This document shows positions 25,980 to 37,294 of a stretch of 64,000 nucleotides of DNA, one piece after another. Under the pieces are notes generated by a model that was given only the letters and a program-made list of their open reading frames with translations, did no database searches and was not told the DNA's origin. Source of the DNA: PALSA-600 sp963821575 (GTDB lineage Bacteria > Actinomycetota > Thermoleophilia > Gaiellales > Gaiellaceae); assembly GCA_963821575.1 (NCBI GenBank), contig CAWGEJ010000006.1:310001-374000 (forward strand). Reading direction: 5' to 3'. The stretch's first letter is position 1; every line of letters begins with the position of its first letter. Made by a program: the position numbers and the translations under genes.

Positions 25980-26213
25980 ATGTTCATCGTCGGACTGATC
26001 GTCGCCAGGCTCGTCATCGGCGCCCTCGGGCGGCTCATTCATCCCGGTGCCGATCCGATGCCGATCTGGCTGACCATCCTGATCGGCATCGCCGCCTCAC
26101 TGATCGCCGGTCTGCTGATCGGCGGGCTGCTGGGTTTCATCCTGGCCGTCGTGATCGCCGCCGTGCTCGTCGGCGTCACCGGCAACATGCGTAGCGGCTC
26201 GCGAACCGCGTAG
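25980..26213 (+). CDS. GlsB/YeaQ/YmgE-family small membrane protein
   Basis: Encodes 77 residues with three helices: MFIVGLIVARLVIGALGRLI, the P-M-P-I-W-L-T-I loop shared with the preceding gene, and GLLIGGLLGFILAVVIAAVLVG. It looks like a duplicate of the membrane part of its upstream neighbour. The family is stress-associated in enterobacteria. Confidence 0.8.
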   Translation: MFIVGLIVARLVIGALGRLIHPGADPMPIWLTILIGIAASLIAGLLIGGLLGFILAVVIAAVLVGVTGNMRSGSRTA

Positions 26214-26232
26214 CCCACGGCACCGGCCGTCC

Positions 26233-26949
26233 CTACCAGGGGATCGGCTGTCGGGATCGGTAGAACCCGCCGGTGGGACCGTCGTCGGGGAGCGTGGCTG
26301 CCCAGACGATCGTGGCAACAGCCTCCACGGGCTCCAGCTGCGCCTGTGATCCGCCCATATCGGTCTTCGCCCACCCCGGACAGACCGAGTTGACGAGCAC
26401 ACCACTGTCACGAAGTTCGGAGGCGAAGATTCGCGTCAACGCGTTCAGAGCCACCTTGGAGACTCGGTACGCCGGGTAACCGCCGAGCATCTCGGTGAGC
26501 TGACCGAGCCCGGACGACACATTGACGATTCGTCCATAGCCGCGATCGCGCATCCCTGGACTGAGGGCCTGCATCAGGCGGTACGCGCCGAGGCTGTTCG
26601 TCTCGAACGCCTCGCGCAAGAGGTCAGGAGAGACGTCCAGTGCGCTGCGGCTGAGAACGCCGGCCGCGAGCGGGTTCTCGTCACTCTCGGCGAGCACCGC
26701 GGCATTGTTCACGAGGACGTCTACAGCTCCGAGCTCGCTCAGGCGACCGCAGTCCTCCGGGCTCGTGACGTCGAGCTGAACCGAGAGAACGTCGAGGTGT
26801 TCGGAGCGCAGCGCTCGCGCCGCACGGTCGACCTTTTCATAGTCACGGGCCGCGAGCACCACGCGATACCCCAACTGGGCCAGTTGTCGGGAAGTCTCGA
26901 ATCCGAGACCTCGGTTTGCTCCGGTGACCAGCGCGACCCGCTTGCCCAT
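26233..26949 (-). CDS. short-chain dehydrogenase/reductase
   Basis: A 238-residue classical SDR. The cofactor motif is TGANRGLGFE at the N-terminus, NNAAVL in the middle, and the catalytic Ser and Y-x-x-x-K lie in NVSSGLGQ and YPAYRVSK. The fold resembles carbonyl-reductase-like SDRs, and the NADPH preference is suggested by AARDYEK. ATG 26949 follows GATGCT by 6 nt. Base composition appears lower in GC than flanking genes. The substrate is unknown. Confidence 0.9.
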   Translation of the reverse strand: MGKRVALVTGANRGLGFETSRQLAQLGYRVVLAARDYEKVDRAARALRSEHLDVLSVQLDVTSPEDCGRLSELGAVDVLVNNAAVLAESDENPLAAGVLSRSALDVSPDLLREAFETNSLGAYRLMQALSPGMRDRGYGRIVNVSSGLGQLTEMLGGYPAYRVSKVALNALTRIFASELRDSGVLVNSVCPGWAKTDMGGSQAQLEPVEAVATIVWAATLPDDGPTGGFYRSRQPIPW

Positions 26950-27120
26950 GCGACAAGCATCATTCAAACCAGCGCCGCGTGCCGAAGGCAGCCCACGCAA
27001 GAGGTCTGGACGTGAGCTTGGCTCGAGCAGTCTGACCGGAGTTGTCGGTCTCTCGATGATCGGTCGATTTGCCGATTCGCCTGCGCGAGTGTTGCTCCTA
27101 CGGAATGACCTCAGACTGCG

Positions 27121-27549
27121 TCAGGCGGTGTCGAGAAGTTGGCCAACCCCTGCACGGAGCGTTCGGGCCGCATCCTCGAAGCCGAGCCGGGTATAGAACC
27201 CGCGTGCTTGGTCGTTCGGCGTGTCCACGCTGAGGACGATGAACGACCGTCCCTGCTCTGCGAGCAGCCGAGCGGCTTCGCGCATCAGCCGCCGCCCGAT
27301 CCCCTGGCGGCGAGCTTCGGGAACAACGTAGAGGCCGAAGACGTAACCGAAGTCGGCGCTGCTCGTGTTCACATAGACAGTGCCGCGAACGTTGTCGTCC
27401 TCTTCGGCGACGAGGGCGGTGTGGTCGGAGATCAGGGAAGGGTCGAACGGGTGGCTGGGATAGGGCGTGAACGTCACCTCTTTGTTGGAGGCATCCCAGA
27501 GCCGCCACATCTGTTCAAGGTCACCCTCGGTGGCAGGCCGGATCTTCAC
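27121..27549 (-). CDS. GNAT family N-acetyltransferase
   Basis: A 142-residue GNAT starting MKIRPATEGDLEQMWRLW, with motif A VFGLYVVPEARRQGIGRRLMREA and QARGFYTRLGFED. TAGCGT (reverse strand, 27556-27561) ends 6 nt before GTG 27549. Like the SDR next door, it has visibly lower GC than the surrounding genes, so the pair may have been acquired together. Confidence 0.87.
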   Translation of the reverse strand: MKIRPATEGDLEQMWRLWDASNKEVTFTPYPSHPFDPSLISDHTALVAEEDDNVRGTVYVNTSSADFGYVFGLYVVPEARRQGIGRRLMREAARLLAEQGRSFIVLSVDTPNDQARGFYTRLGFEDAARTLRAGVGQLLDTA

Positions 27550-27671
27550 ACAGTCACGCTAGCGGCTCGTCCGCCAGTTCAGCCATTGAATGGCTTGACG
27601 GCTGCCCTCCCGCATGGGCGAGAGTCCTCGAGCCCGAACGCTGCTAGCCCGCGACGGTGAGAGGCTCGAGG

Positions 27672-28490
27672 CTAGCCGGTGACAGCTAGAGGTGCGAGTC
27701 CGCGTGCGAAGCGGCGTGTCGCCGTCAGTTCCCAGTCGTCGCCGCGCCAGATGTAGGTGTCGACGTCGATCGACCGCTCGTCGGCACGGTAGACGACGCA
27801 CCCACGCGCCTCGCCTCGGCGCTGCGGTCGCGGCTGTCCGAGCCCGGGCGCGATCGAGACGACCACACCGCGCGCGTCGCCGGTGATCACCTCGAACTCA
27901 TGGCGTTCGCTGACCGTCGCCTGGTGGATGTGCCCGCCGACGATCAGCTCCGCTCCGGAGTCGACCAGCTTCGCGAGCACGCGGTCGCGATGGGCGACCG
28001 GCTTCTTCCTGGACCGCCACGGCGCACCGATCAGCTGATGGTGGAGCGCCACGACGCGCAACGCTCCGGGGGCCGCCTGCCGGAGTCTGCTCGTCACGCG
28101 TGCGAGCTGCTCTTCGCTGACGCCTCCCGACTGGTGCCGCCACGGCCGGACCGAGTTGATGCCGACGATGTGCGCGTGCTCCCCGATCAGCTCGGGCTCC
28201 GTGGTCTGCCACTGACGCTCGAACTCGCGCCACGGGGCGGTGAAGCGCGCGGGGAACGTGTACGGGATGTCGTGGTTCCCCGGCACGGCGAGCACCGGCA
28301 CCCGCAGGCCCTGGAGGAATGCCGCAGCACGCTCGTGCTCGGCGCGACGGCCGCGGTTCGTCAGGTCGCCGCTCGCGATCGCAAGCTCGGGGGCCACCCG
28401 TTCGATCAACCCGGCCAGCGCCTGGCCCGGAATCGAGTCCTTGCCGGCCCCGAAATGGAGGTCGGAGACGTGCAGGATGCGAGTGGCCAA
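27672..28490 (-). CDS. calcineurin-like metallophosphoesterase
   Basis: Encodes 272 residues with all dimetal-site blocks: HVSDLHFG (D-x-H), SGDLTNRG (GD), VPGNHDI (GNH[DE]), ALHHQL and GGHIHQA (GHxH). It resembles CpdA-type phosphodiesterases, but the substrate (cAMP, other phosphodiesters) is not clear. The TTG start at 28490 shares a short AT-rich promoter region with the divergent gene at 28519. Confidence 0.9.
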   Translation of the reverse strand: MATRILHVSDLHFGAGKDSIPGQALAGLIERVAPELAIASGDLTNRGRRAEHERAAAFLQGLRVPVLAVPGNHDIPYTFPARFTAPWREFERQWQTTEPELIGEHAHIVGINSVRPWRHQSGGVSEEQLARVTSRLRQAAPGALRVVALHHQLIGAPWRSRKKPVAHRDRVLAKLVDSGAELIVGGHIHQATVSERHEFEVITGDARGVVVSIAPGLGQPRPQRRGEARGCVVYRADERSIDVDTYIWRGDDWELTATRRFARGLAPLAVTG

Positions 28491-28502
28491 AGCCGAAGCA
28501 GG

Positions 28503-28511
28503 CTATACAGT
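28503..28511 (+). promoter_or_regulatory. shared -10 region CTATACAGT of divergent genes
   Basis: On the plus strand TACAGT (28506-28511) ends 7 nt before ATG 28519. The same nine bases read TATAGC-type on the minus strand toward the phosphoesterase start at 28490. Two overlapping -10 elements would make the promoters mutually exclusive. Confidence 0.45.
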
Positions 28512-28518
28512 GAGTGAG

Positions 28519-28761
28519 ATGGCCGACGACCAGTCGACTGAGATTTTCGACGACCTGTACCTCGGTCTGCGCGCCGGCGGCGCACTGCGCAAGCAGCGCC
28601 GCGGCGAGGAGCTGACGACCGAGGAGCGTGAGGCGCTCGGACGCTGGCAGCGCCTCTCTGCGTGGCGCAAGGCGGTCGCGGTCGGCGGCTTCGCCTTCGG
28701 GACGTTCGGCCTCGGGTTCACCCTCGGCGGCCTCCTGTTCGGCCGCTGGCGCAAGGCCTAG
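28519..28761 (+). CDS. small single-pass membrane protein
   Basis: Encodes 80 residues. The N-terminal half is charged and helical (MADDQSTEIFDDLYLGLRAG, then KQRRGEELTTEEREALGRW); the C-terminal half is one Gly/Phe-rich transmembrane helix (VAVGGFAFGTFGLGFTLGGLLFG) with a basic end. Leaderless start after TACAGT. It overlaps the convergent MFS gene stop by 4 nt. Function unknown. Confidence 0.65.
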   Translation: MADDQSTEIFDDLYLGLRAGGALRKQRRGEELTTEEREALGRWQRLSAWRKAVAVGGFAFGTFGLGFTLGGLLFGRWRKA

Positions 28762-29954
28762 TCGACGACCGCCGCCTCGGCCTCGGTTTCGCTGCGCCGG
28801 GTGAGGGCGACGATGCCCGCGAGCGCTGCGAGTGCGGACACGCCGCCTGCGAGCCACAGCGTGCCGCGTGCCCCGACGGTGGCCACGAGCACGCCGCCGG
28901 CCGCGAGTGCGACCAGCTCCGCCGTGTTGCGCACGCCGTTGAACGCCGCGAACGCGCGGCCGTGCTGCTCGGGCGGCACCTGTTGATGGATGAGGGTGCG
29001 GAACCCCGTGTTCTTCAGCCCGTGGCCGGTGCCTCCCACGAACCACCAGGCGACCATGAACGGGAAGACCGTCCAGAACGGTGCGATGAACTTCGCGAGC
29101 CCCTGGAGGGCGGCGGCCAGGAGCGTGGCCATCGCCACGGCGCCGAGCGGGATGCGCTGCGGGATCGTGTTCGACGCGACGATCATCCCGATCGCCCAGA
29201 CGCTCAGGACGATGCCGATGCCGATGTCCTTGTAGCCGAGCTCCGTGACGTAGGCGAAGTCCCCGGGGATCGACGCCGACATGAAGACGAGCGTCACGGC
29301 GCCCGCCCCAAGGACGATCGTCAGCACCCGCTCGGAGCGTAGGAGCCCCAGGCCGTCTCTCGCGCGCGGCTTGACGCCGGGGACGTGCTCGACGCGGCGG
29401 CGCACCGGTAGCGCAAAGAGCACACCGGCGATCACGAGGAACGTCGCCGCGTCGGCGAGCAGCGCGAGGCGGACTCCGGCGCCGGCGGCGAGTGCCCCGC
29501 CGATCAGCGGGCCGACCATGAACCCGATCGACCGCGCCGACTCGACGAGGCCGTTCGCGCGCCCGATCTCCCGCGAGCCTGCGAGCAGCGGGACGAGCGC
29601 GAACTCCGACGCCTGCGAGACGGCCACTCCGGCGCCGAGCACGAGCGTCAGCGCCAGGATCGCGGCCAGCGAGTGCACGAAGGCGAGCGCGCACACGATC
29701 ACTGCCTGGAAGACGGCCGACCAGATCGCGAGCGCCCGTGTCTCCACTCGGTCGACGAGCACCCCCACATGGCCGGCGAGCACCGCGAGTGGGGCCCACA
29801 GGCAGATCAAGAGCACGGCAACGCCTGCTCCCGCCCACAGCTCGTTCGCGCGAAGTGAGAGCGCGATCATCGCGACCCAGTCGCCGATCGCCGACACCGC
29901 GATCGCCCCGGCGACGAGGCGCAGGTCGCGGTCTCGCGTGCTGGCGGCGGTCAC
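28758..29954 (-). CDS. MFS transporter
   Basis: Encodes 398 residues with about 12 hydrophobic helices and the MFS loop signature (GHVGVLVDRVETR between TM2 and TM3). It resembles the macrolide-efflux/enterobactin-exporter-like branch. GTG 29954 is selected because TAGATT (reverse strand, 29962-29967) ends 7 nt upstream. It is divergent from uvrA and shares the gap that contains the LexA box, so damage-inducible expression is conceivable. Confidence 0.88.
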   Translation of the reverse strand: MTAASTRDRDLRLVAGAIAVSAIGDWVAMIALSLRANELWAGAGVAVLLICLWAPLAVLAGHVGVLVDRVETRALAIWSAVFQAVIVCALAFVHSLAAILALTLVLGAGVAVSQASEFALVPLLAGSREIGRANGLVESARSIGFMVGPLIGGALAAGAGVRLALLADAATFLVIAGVLFALPVRRRVEHVPGVKPRARDGLGLLRSERVLTIVLGAGAVTLVFMSASIPGDFAYVTELGYKDIGIGIVLSVWAIGMIVASNTIPQRIPLGAVAMATLLAAALQGLAKFIAPFWTVFPFMVAWWFVGGTGHGLKNTGFRTLIHQQVPPEQHGRAFAAFNGVRNTAELVALAAGGVLVATVGARGTLWLAGGVSALAALAGIVALTRRSETEAEAAVVD

Positions 29955-29996
29955 CTGCCGGAATCTACGCCTCCGACCGGAAAAACAAGGGCTGTA

Positions 29997-30010
29997 CGAA
30001 CACACGTTCG
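29997..30010 (+). promoter_or_regulatory. LexA (SOS) box before uvrA
   Basis: CGAACACACGTTCG is a perfect match to the actinobacterial/Bacillus LexA consensus CGAAC-R-N-R-Y-GTTYG. It sits just upstream of the uvrA -10 hexamer TACAAT (30016-30021), inside the -35/-10 spacer, where LexA would block RNA polymerase. Confidence 0.85.
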
Positions 30011-30015
30011 CGAGG

Positions 30016-30021
30016 TACAAT
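30016..30021 (+). promoter_or_regulatory. uvrA -10 hexamer
   Basis: TACAAT, ten bases before the uvrA ATG at 30032, one base short of the typical start-site distance for a leaderless mRNA. A weak -35 (TGTACG, 29993-29998) gives a 17-bp spacer that contains most of the LexA box. Confidence 0.6.
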
Positions 30022-30031
30022 GGCCCTCTCG

Positions 30032-32865
<2,834 letters not shown>

Positions 32866-32869
<4 letters not shown>

Positions 32870-33072
32870 ACTGGCACAGCAAGCGCACCGTGCTGCTCCT
32901 GCTCGGGGCGGTGTGTCTCGCGGTGTTCGTCGCCGGGATGGCGGCGGCGTGGAACAACCGCCATCACACGATCTGTCCCGACCACAAGCCCCCGGTGGCG
33001 CAGCAAGGCGGGCTCCTGGGCCAGATCGAGTACCGCTGCCACGACGGCAGCGTCGTGACGACGCCCGGCTGA
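32866..33072 (+). CDS. small signal-anchored protein
   Basis: Encodes 68 residues. It has an N-terminal transmembrane or signal helix (VLLLLGAVCLAVFVAGMAAAW), then a short extracytoplasmic part with two Cys (HTICPDHKPP and YRCHDGS) that could form a disulfide. GTG 32866 overlaps the uvrA stop and its own stop overlaps the next ATG (TGATG), so three genes run as one coupled unit. No family is recognised. Confidence 0.65.
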
Positions 33073-33674
33073 TGCGCGACTGGTGGCTGAGAGCGCTGCT
33101 CGTGCTGCAGCGGCCGCGCCCGGTGTTCGTCGCGTTGCGCGACGAGTCGAAGGAGGCCGTCTCCCAGCGGGCCGAGCCGATTCTCGCGATCGTCCTGCTG
33201 GCCGGGATCGCAGCGGTGCTCTCGACGACGACGGCGGCAACGCTGATGGACGACGCGACCTACGACGGCATGCTCGTCGCCGTCTGGGCGTTTCTCGCGG
33301 GCAGCCTCTACGGCGCGTTCGGCTACTTCGCGTTCGGGGCTCTGCTGTACGGCGGTGTCAAGGCGCTCGGCTCGCAGGGCACCTACCGCCGCTCGCGTCA
33401 CGTGCTCGCCTTTGCCGCAGTGCCGATCGCGCTGTCGCTCGTCCTCTGGCCGGTCAAGCTCGCGCTCTACGGAGAGGCGCTCTTCCGCACCGGGGGCAGC
33501 GACCACGGCGGCGGCGCCCTCGTCTTCGACGTCCTCGAGATCGGCTTCCTGCTGTGGTCGGCCGCGCTGCTCGTGGTCGGCGTTCGCGCAGTGCACGGCT
33601 GGACGTGGGGGCGTGCCGGCGCCGCGTGTGCGCTCGCGATCGTCGTTGCGACGTTGCTCGGACTGCTGCTCTAG
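33072..33674 (+). CDS. Yip1-family membrane protein
   Basis: A 200-residue protein with five hydrophobic helices arranged as in Yip1/YIF1-type bacterial proteins: a soluble start (MRDWWLRALLVLQRPRPVFVAL), then AEPILAIVLLAGIAAVL, LYGAFGYFAFGALLYGGVKALG and HVLAFAAVPIALSLVLWPV. Function in bacteria is unknown. Its TAG stop shares the palindrome CTAG with the stop of the convergent oxidase gene. Confidence 0.75.
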   Translation: MRDWWLRALLVLQRPRPVFVALRDESKEAVSQRAEPILAIVLLAGIAAVLSTTTAATLMDDATYDGMLVAVWAFLAGSLYGAFGYFAFGALLYGGVKALGSQGTYRRSRHVLAFAAVPIALSLVLWPVKLALYGEALFRTGGSDHGGGALVFDVLEIGFLLWSAALLVVGVRAVHGWTWGRAGAACALAIVVATLLGLLL

Positions 33675-35566
33675 CGGCCGGCGCTCGCCGCCACGTACGC
33701 GGCAACCGCCGCGATTTGCTTCGGCGTCAGCTGGCCCGTGAACGACGGCATGCCGTTCTTGCCGTGCGAGACGCGATCGAGCACCAGGGCGACGGACGGC
33801 TTCGCCTGGTCGAGGTTCGGGCCTACCGTCCCGGTCGCTCCTGCAGCCTGGAGGGTGTGGCAGTTGGCGCAGCCGGCGCTGACGAAGACGGCCTTGCCGG
33901 GTGCCGGAACAGGCGTCGTCGTCACCGGGTGCAAGGCAACCACCGTGGTCGTGTGCGAGTGGGCGGTCGCGCGACCGAGGAAGAAACCGGCGGCACCTGC
34001 GCCCACGGCCAGGAAGATCGCGATCATCATGATCGCCCCCTCGGCGGCGATCAGCCGGCCGTAGCCGCTCGTCTTTGCCCGCGCCGCCCGCGGTTCGACG
34101 CCGCGCAGCGTCTGCACCATGTTGACGACGAACAGCAACTGGGCGACGACGATCAGGCCGACGAACGGCAGCGCTGCGCGGGTCGATGCCTCGTACCCGG
34201 ACGGGAGCTGGGCGAAGCGGCGCGGCGCACCGTTCAGGCCCTGCCAGAGCCAGAACCCCGAGTTCACAGTCACGCCGATGAACGTCAGCCAGATGTGCCA
34301 CTTTCCGAGCGCATTGCTCCAGATCGGCTTCCCGTAGACATTCGGCAGGACGTAGTAGATGCCGGCGAAGACGACGAAGCCGATGTTGACGATCGCCATC
34401 TGGTGGAAGTGGCCGACGATCCAGAGCGTGTTGTGCACGACCTGGTTGAACGCGATCGTCGCGTTGACGACGCCGGAGAGCCCGGCCGTCAGCCACGAGA
34501 AGAGACCGAGGAACAGCGTTGTCTCGACGATCCCCCAGGTCCAGTTCGAGCGGTAGATCGTCATTCCGAGCGAGTAGAGCGAGAGGGCCGAGGGGATGAC
34601 GAGCGCGAACGTCGTCGGTTGCATCAGCACGTTGATCGTCGCCTGATGCGACTGGTCGGGGTAGTCGATGTAGATGTGGTGCGCCCACACGACGACGTTC
34701 GCGACGACGGCGATCGCCCACGCGACGGCGATCACGTTGCCCGCGACGAGTGGGCGGCCCGCGAGCTTCGGGACGAGCGTGTAGTAGACCGCGACCGCGG
34801 GGAAGAGCAGCAGATACACCACGGGATGCCCGAAGAACCACAGGATGTTCTTGGCGAGCAGCGGATCGACGTGGACGCTCGGTGAGAACGCCTGCACGAT
34901 CATCTCGACGAGCAGCACCGCGAGCGGGAGCGTCGCGATGATCATGTCGATCCCGATCACCGTCAGCGGGATCGCCGCGTAGGGCACGGACCGCGGGTTC
35001 GTCGCGAAGCGCTTCGGCCACAGGTAGCCGAGGCCGAGCGCGACGCCGAGGCGATTTGCGATCCCGCTCTTCACGGCGTGCAGGCCCGGCCCGACGACCG
35101 TGTGCAGGATCGCCAGGCACCAGGTGACGATCGAGAGCCCTGCGAGCAGCACCGAGAACGAGAAGATCCCGGTTGCCCACTCTCCCCACTGGCCCGCGCT
35201 GTGGAACGGCAGCGGGTACAGGAACACCCACGAGCCGGCGAAATGCAGGGCGAGGGTCGAGACCAGCACGCCCGCAACGCCGAGCACCATCAGCCACCAC
35301 GTCAACTCGGCGAGGAAGCGCCCGACCGGGCGGAGCTCGAAGCCGGCGTCCTCGAGCACCCAGAACGCGAGCCCCATCACAGCGAATCCAGCCCAGCCGA
35401 GAAACGCGCCGAGGCCGTGGGCCGTCATGAGCGCGTACCACGTGTTGTCGTGCAGCCTGCCGATGCCGGCCTGGCTCTCGCGGATGAGAACGCCGAGGAG
35501 CCCCGAGGCCAGCAGGATGATCGTCGAGGCGACGAGGTAGCGGGCGACGATCCGCTGCGAGGTCAT
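33671..35566 (-). CDS. heme-copper oxidase subunit I fused to a cytochrome c domain
   Basis: Encodes 631 residues. The N-terminal 500 form a 12-13-helix oxidase subunit I: heme ligands in AHGLGAFLGW and GHFHQMAIVN, CuB ligands in FFGHPVVY and WAHHIYID. The loop reads GHPVVY, not GHPEVY, so the D-channel glutamate of A-type oxidases is missing; this points to a B (ba3-like) type. After one more helix the C-terminus is a class I cytochrome c domain with heme motif CANCH and axial Met in NGMPSFTG. Such a fusion puts the electron-donor heme on the catalytic subunit. The start overlaps the subunit II stop (ATGA). No subunit III is seen nearby. Confidence 0.9.
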   Translation of the reverse strand: MTSQRIVARYLVASTIILLASGLLGVLIRESQAGIGRLHDNTWYALMTAHGLGAFLGWAGFAVMGLAFWVLEDAGFELRPVGRFLAELTWWLMVLGVAGVLVSTLALHFAGSWVFLYPLPFHSAGQWGEWATGIFSFSVLLAGLSIVTWCLAILHTVVGPGLHAVKSGIANRLGVALGLGYLWPKRFATNPRSVPYAAIPLTVIGIDMIIATLPLAVLLVEMIVQAFSPSVHVDPLLAKNILWFFGHPVVYLLLFPAVAVYYTLVPKLAGRPLVAGNVIAVAWAIAVVANVVVWAHHIYIDYPDQSHQATINVLMQPTTFALVIPSALSLYSLGMTIYRSNWTWGIVETTLFLGLFSWLTAGLSGVVNATIAFNQVVHNTLWIVGHFHQMAIVNIGFVVFAGIYYVLPNVYGKPIWSNALGKWHIWLTFIGVTVNSGFWLWQGLNGAPRRFAQLPSGYEASTRAALPFVGLIVVAQLLFVVNMVQTLRGVEPRAARAKTSGYGRLIAAEGAIMMIAIFLAVGAGAAGFFLGRATAHSHTTTVVALHPVTTTPVPAPGKAVFVSAGCANCHTLQAAGATGTVGPNLDQAKPSVALVLDRVSHGKNGMPSFTGQLTPKQIAAVAAYVAASAGR

Positions 35567-36075
35567 TTCACGACCCTGAAGGTCGACACCATCTTGTCGT
35601 GGCTCACGCCGCAGAACTCGAGGCACAGGACTGTGTACGTGCCCGTCTCGTGGAAGGTGTGGATGAGGGTCGAGGTGCGGTCGGGCACCACCTGGATCTG
35701 CGCGATGAACTTGTGGCCCTTGAAGACGCCGAAACCGTGGTTCACGTCGTTCGTGGTCGTGACGAACGCGACGGGCCGGTCGACGCGGACCGTGGAGGGG
35801 CTGATCTGCCAGAAGAACTGCTGCGCCTTCACGGTCACGATCTGCGCGTCGGGCGGCGTCGACTTGCCGTAGGGGGTGAACCAGATCGTCCCGGCGAGCA
35901 GGGCGACCAGGATGACCGCGACGATCACCAGCCACCTGCGCTCGAACTCGGCCAGCCGGTGCGTGTCGACCGGCCCGCGGCTGCGCGTCGAGACCCAGAG
36001 CCCGACGCCGAGGAGCACTGAGAGGATGACCGCGAGACCGTACGCGATCAGGATCGTCAGATCGGCGCCTGCCAC
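35563..36075 (-). CDS. cytochrome c oxidase subunit II (CuA)
   Basis: Encodes 170 residues with two N-terminal transmembrane helices (LTILIAYGLAVILSVLLGVG, WLVIVAVILVALLAGTIWF) and a periplasmic cupredoxin domain. The CuA ligands are complete: H in VNHGF, then CLEFCGVSHDKM (C-x3-C-x3-H-x2-M). It passes electrons from cytochrome c to subunit I. GTG 36075 has TAGGTT (reverse strand, 36085-36090) ending 9 nt upstream, so the operon promoter is likely here and leaderless. Confidence 0.93.
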   Translation of the reverse strand: MAGADLTILIAYGLAVILSVLLGVGLWVSTRSRGPVDTHRLAEFERRWLVIVAVILVALLAGTIWFTPYGKSTPPDAQIVTVKAQQFFWQISPSTVRVDRPVAFVTTTNDVNHGFGVFKGHKFIAQIQVVPDRTSTLIHTFHETGTYTVLCLEFCGVSHDKMVSTFRVVK

Positions 36076-36185
36076 TGGCGAGGGAACCTAGTTGGATCGG
36101 CAGACTGCGCAACCCGTAATTTCTACGGCTTGCGAAGGTGGATGCTGCTGATGCCTGAGCGGCCCGCTCAGCGCAGGGTAGGCGC

Positions 36186-36392
36186 ATGACGACAACCACG
36201 ACGCTCACGCCTCGCGAGCGGCAGGTCGCGACGCTCCTTGCGTACGGCTACACGAACACGGCGATTGCAGGCCGGCTCAACATCTCCGTCCGGACGGCGG
36301 AGATGCATCGTGCGAACGCGATGCGCAAGCTGGACGCAGATTCACGTGCTGATGTTGTCCGTTGGGCGCTCGACCACGAGCTCCTGAACTAG
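36186..36392 (+). CDS. stand-alone LuxR-type HTH protein
   Basis: A 68-residue GerE/LuxR helix-turn-helix and nothing else: LTPRERQVATLLAYGYTNTA, IAGRLNISVRTAEMHRANAM, RKLDADSRADVVRWA. There is no receiver or sensor domain, which resembles single-domain regulators such as GerE. It is divergent from the oxidase genes, so they are possible targets. Its stop shares CTAG with the stop of panB. Confidence 0.85.
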   Translation: MTTTTTLTPRERQVATLLAYGYTNTAIAGRLNISVRTAEMHRANAMRKLDADSRADVVRWALDHELLN

Positions 36393-37294
36393 ATCTCGCC
36401 CGCTCGAACCTCCGCAAGCACCTCCTCGAAGAGCGCAAGCTCCTCTTCGGGGATCGAGTAGGTGTGCTGCTCCTCCGGGAACGAGCCGTCGCGGACCTCG
36501 TCCGCATACTCCGCGACTGCCCTCTGCATGACCGATGCGACCTCCGCGTACTGCTTGACGAACCGCGGCGCATGGCCCTCGTACAGCCCCAGCAGGTCGT
36601 GCCAGACGAGCACCTGCCCGTCGCAGGCCGCGCCCGCTCCGATCCCGATCGTGGGGATCTCGAGCGCCTGGGTGATCGCCTCCGCGATCGGCGCGGGCAC
36701 GGCCTCGAGGACGATCGCAAAGCAGCCGGCCTCCTGGAGCGAGCGCGCGTCCTCGTAGAGCTGGACCGCCTTGGCCGCGGTTCGCCCCTGCGCCTTGAAG
36801 CCGCCGAGCTTCGTCGCGGTCTGCGGCGTGAGCCCCAGATGGCCCATCACGGGCACGCCTGCGCCTGCGATGGCGCGGACGCGGGGCAGCATCGGCCCGG
36901 CGCCCTCGAGCTTGACCGCGTCCGCGCCCGCTTCCTTGACGAAGCGGATCGCGTTCTCGAGCGCCTGCTCGTTCGAGACCTGGAAGGAGCCGAACGGCAT
37001 GTCGCTGACCACGAGCGGCCTGCGGGCGCCGCGGTTGACCGCGCGTGTCAGGACGATCATCTCGTCCATCGTCGCCGGAACCGTCGAGTCGTGCCCCAGC
37101 ACGACCATCGCAGCCGAGTCGCCGACCAGGATCAGGTCGACCCCGGCCGCATCCGCGATCCGGCCGGACGGCGCGTCGTATGCGGTGATCATCACGATGC
37201 GGTCTCCACGCCGCTTCATCTCAGCGAGCTCGGGGAGCGCGAGCTTTCCGGGTGCCGGTGTGCCGGGAGCGGGCTTCCTGGGGCGGGTCGTCAC
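36389..37294 (-). CDS. panB: 3-methyl-2-oxobutanoate hydroxymethyltransferase
   Basis: A 301-residue PanB, the first step of pantothenate synthesis (ketoisovalerate plus methylene-THF to ketopantoate). Motifs: MITAYDAPSGRIADAAGVD, LVGDSAAMVVLGHD, GADAVKLEG, VMGHLGLTPQT, EAVP and IPTIGIGAGAACDGQVLV. The N-terminus has an extra Pro/Lys-rich stretch before the barrel. GTG 37294 overlaps the panC stop (GTGA). Confidence 0.96.
   Translation of the reverse strand: MTTRPRKPAPGTPAPGKLALPELAEMKRRGDRIVMITAYDAPSGRIADAAGVDLILVGDSAAMVVLGHDSTVPATMDEMIVLTRAVNRGARRPLVVSDMPFGSFQVSNEQALENAIRFVKEAGADAVKLEGAGPMLPRVRAIAGAGVPVMGHLGLTPQTATKLGGFKAQGRTAAKAVQLYEDARSLQEAGCFAIVLEAVPAPIAEAITQALEIPTIGIGAGAACDGQVLVWHDLLGLYEGHAPRFVKQYAEVASVMQRAVAEYADEVRDGSFPEEQHTYSIPEEELALFEEVLAEVRAGEI

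Noticed and set aside
30020..30031. Upstream ATG of uvrA at 30020
   Set aside because: That ATG overlaps the -10 hexamer TACAAT, so it cannot be in the main transcript; ATG 30032 gives the normal N-terminus.
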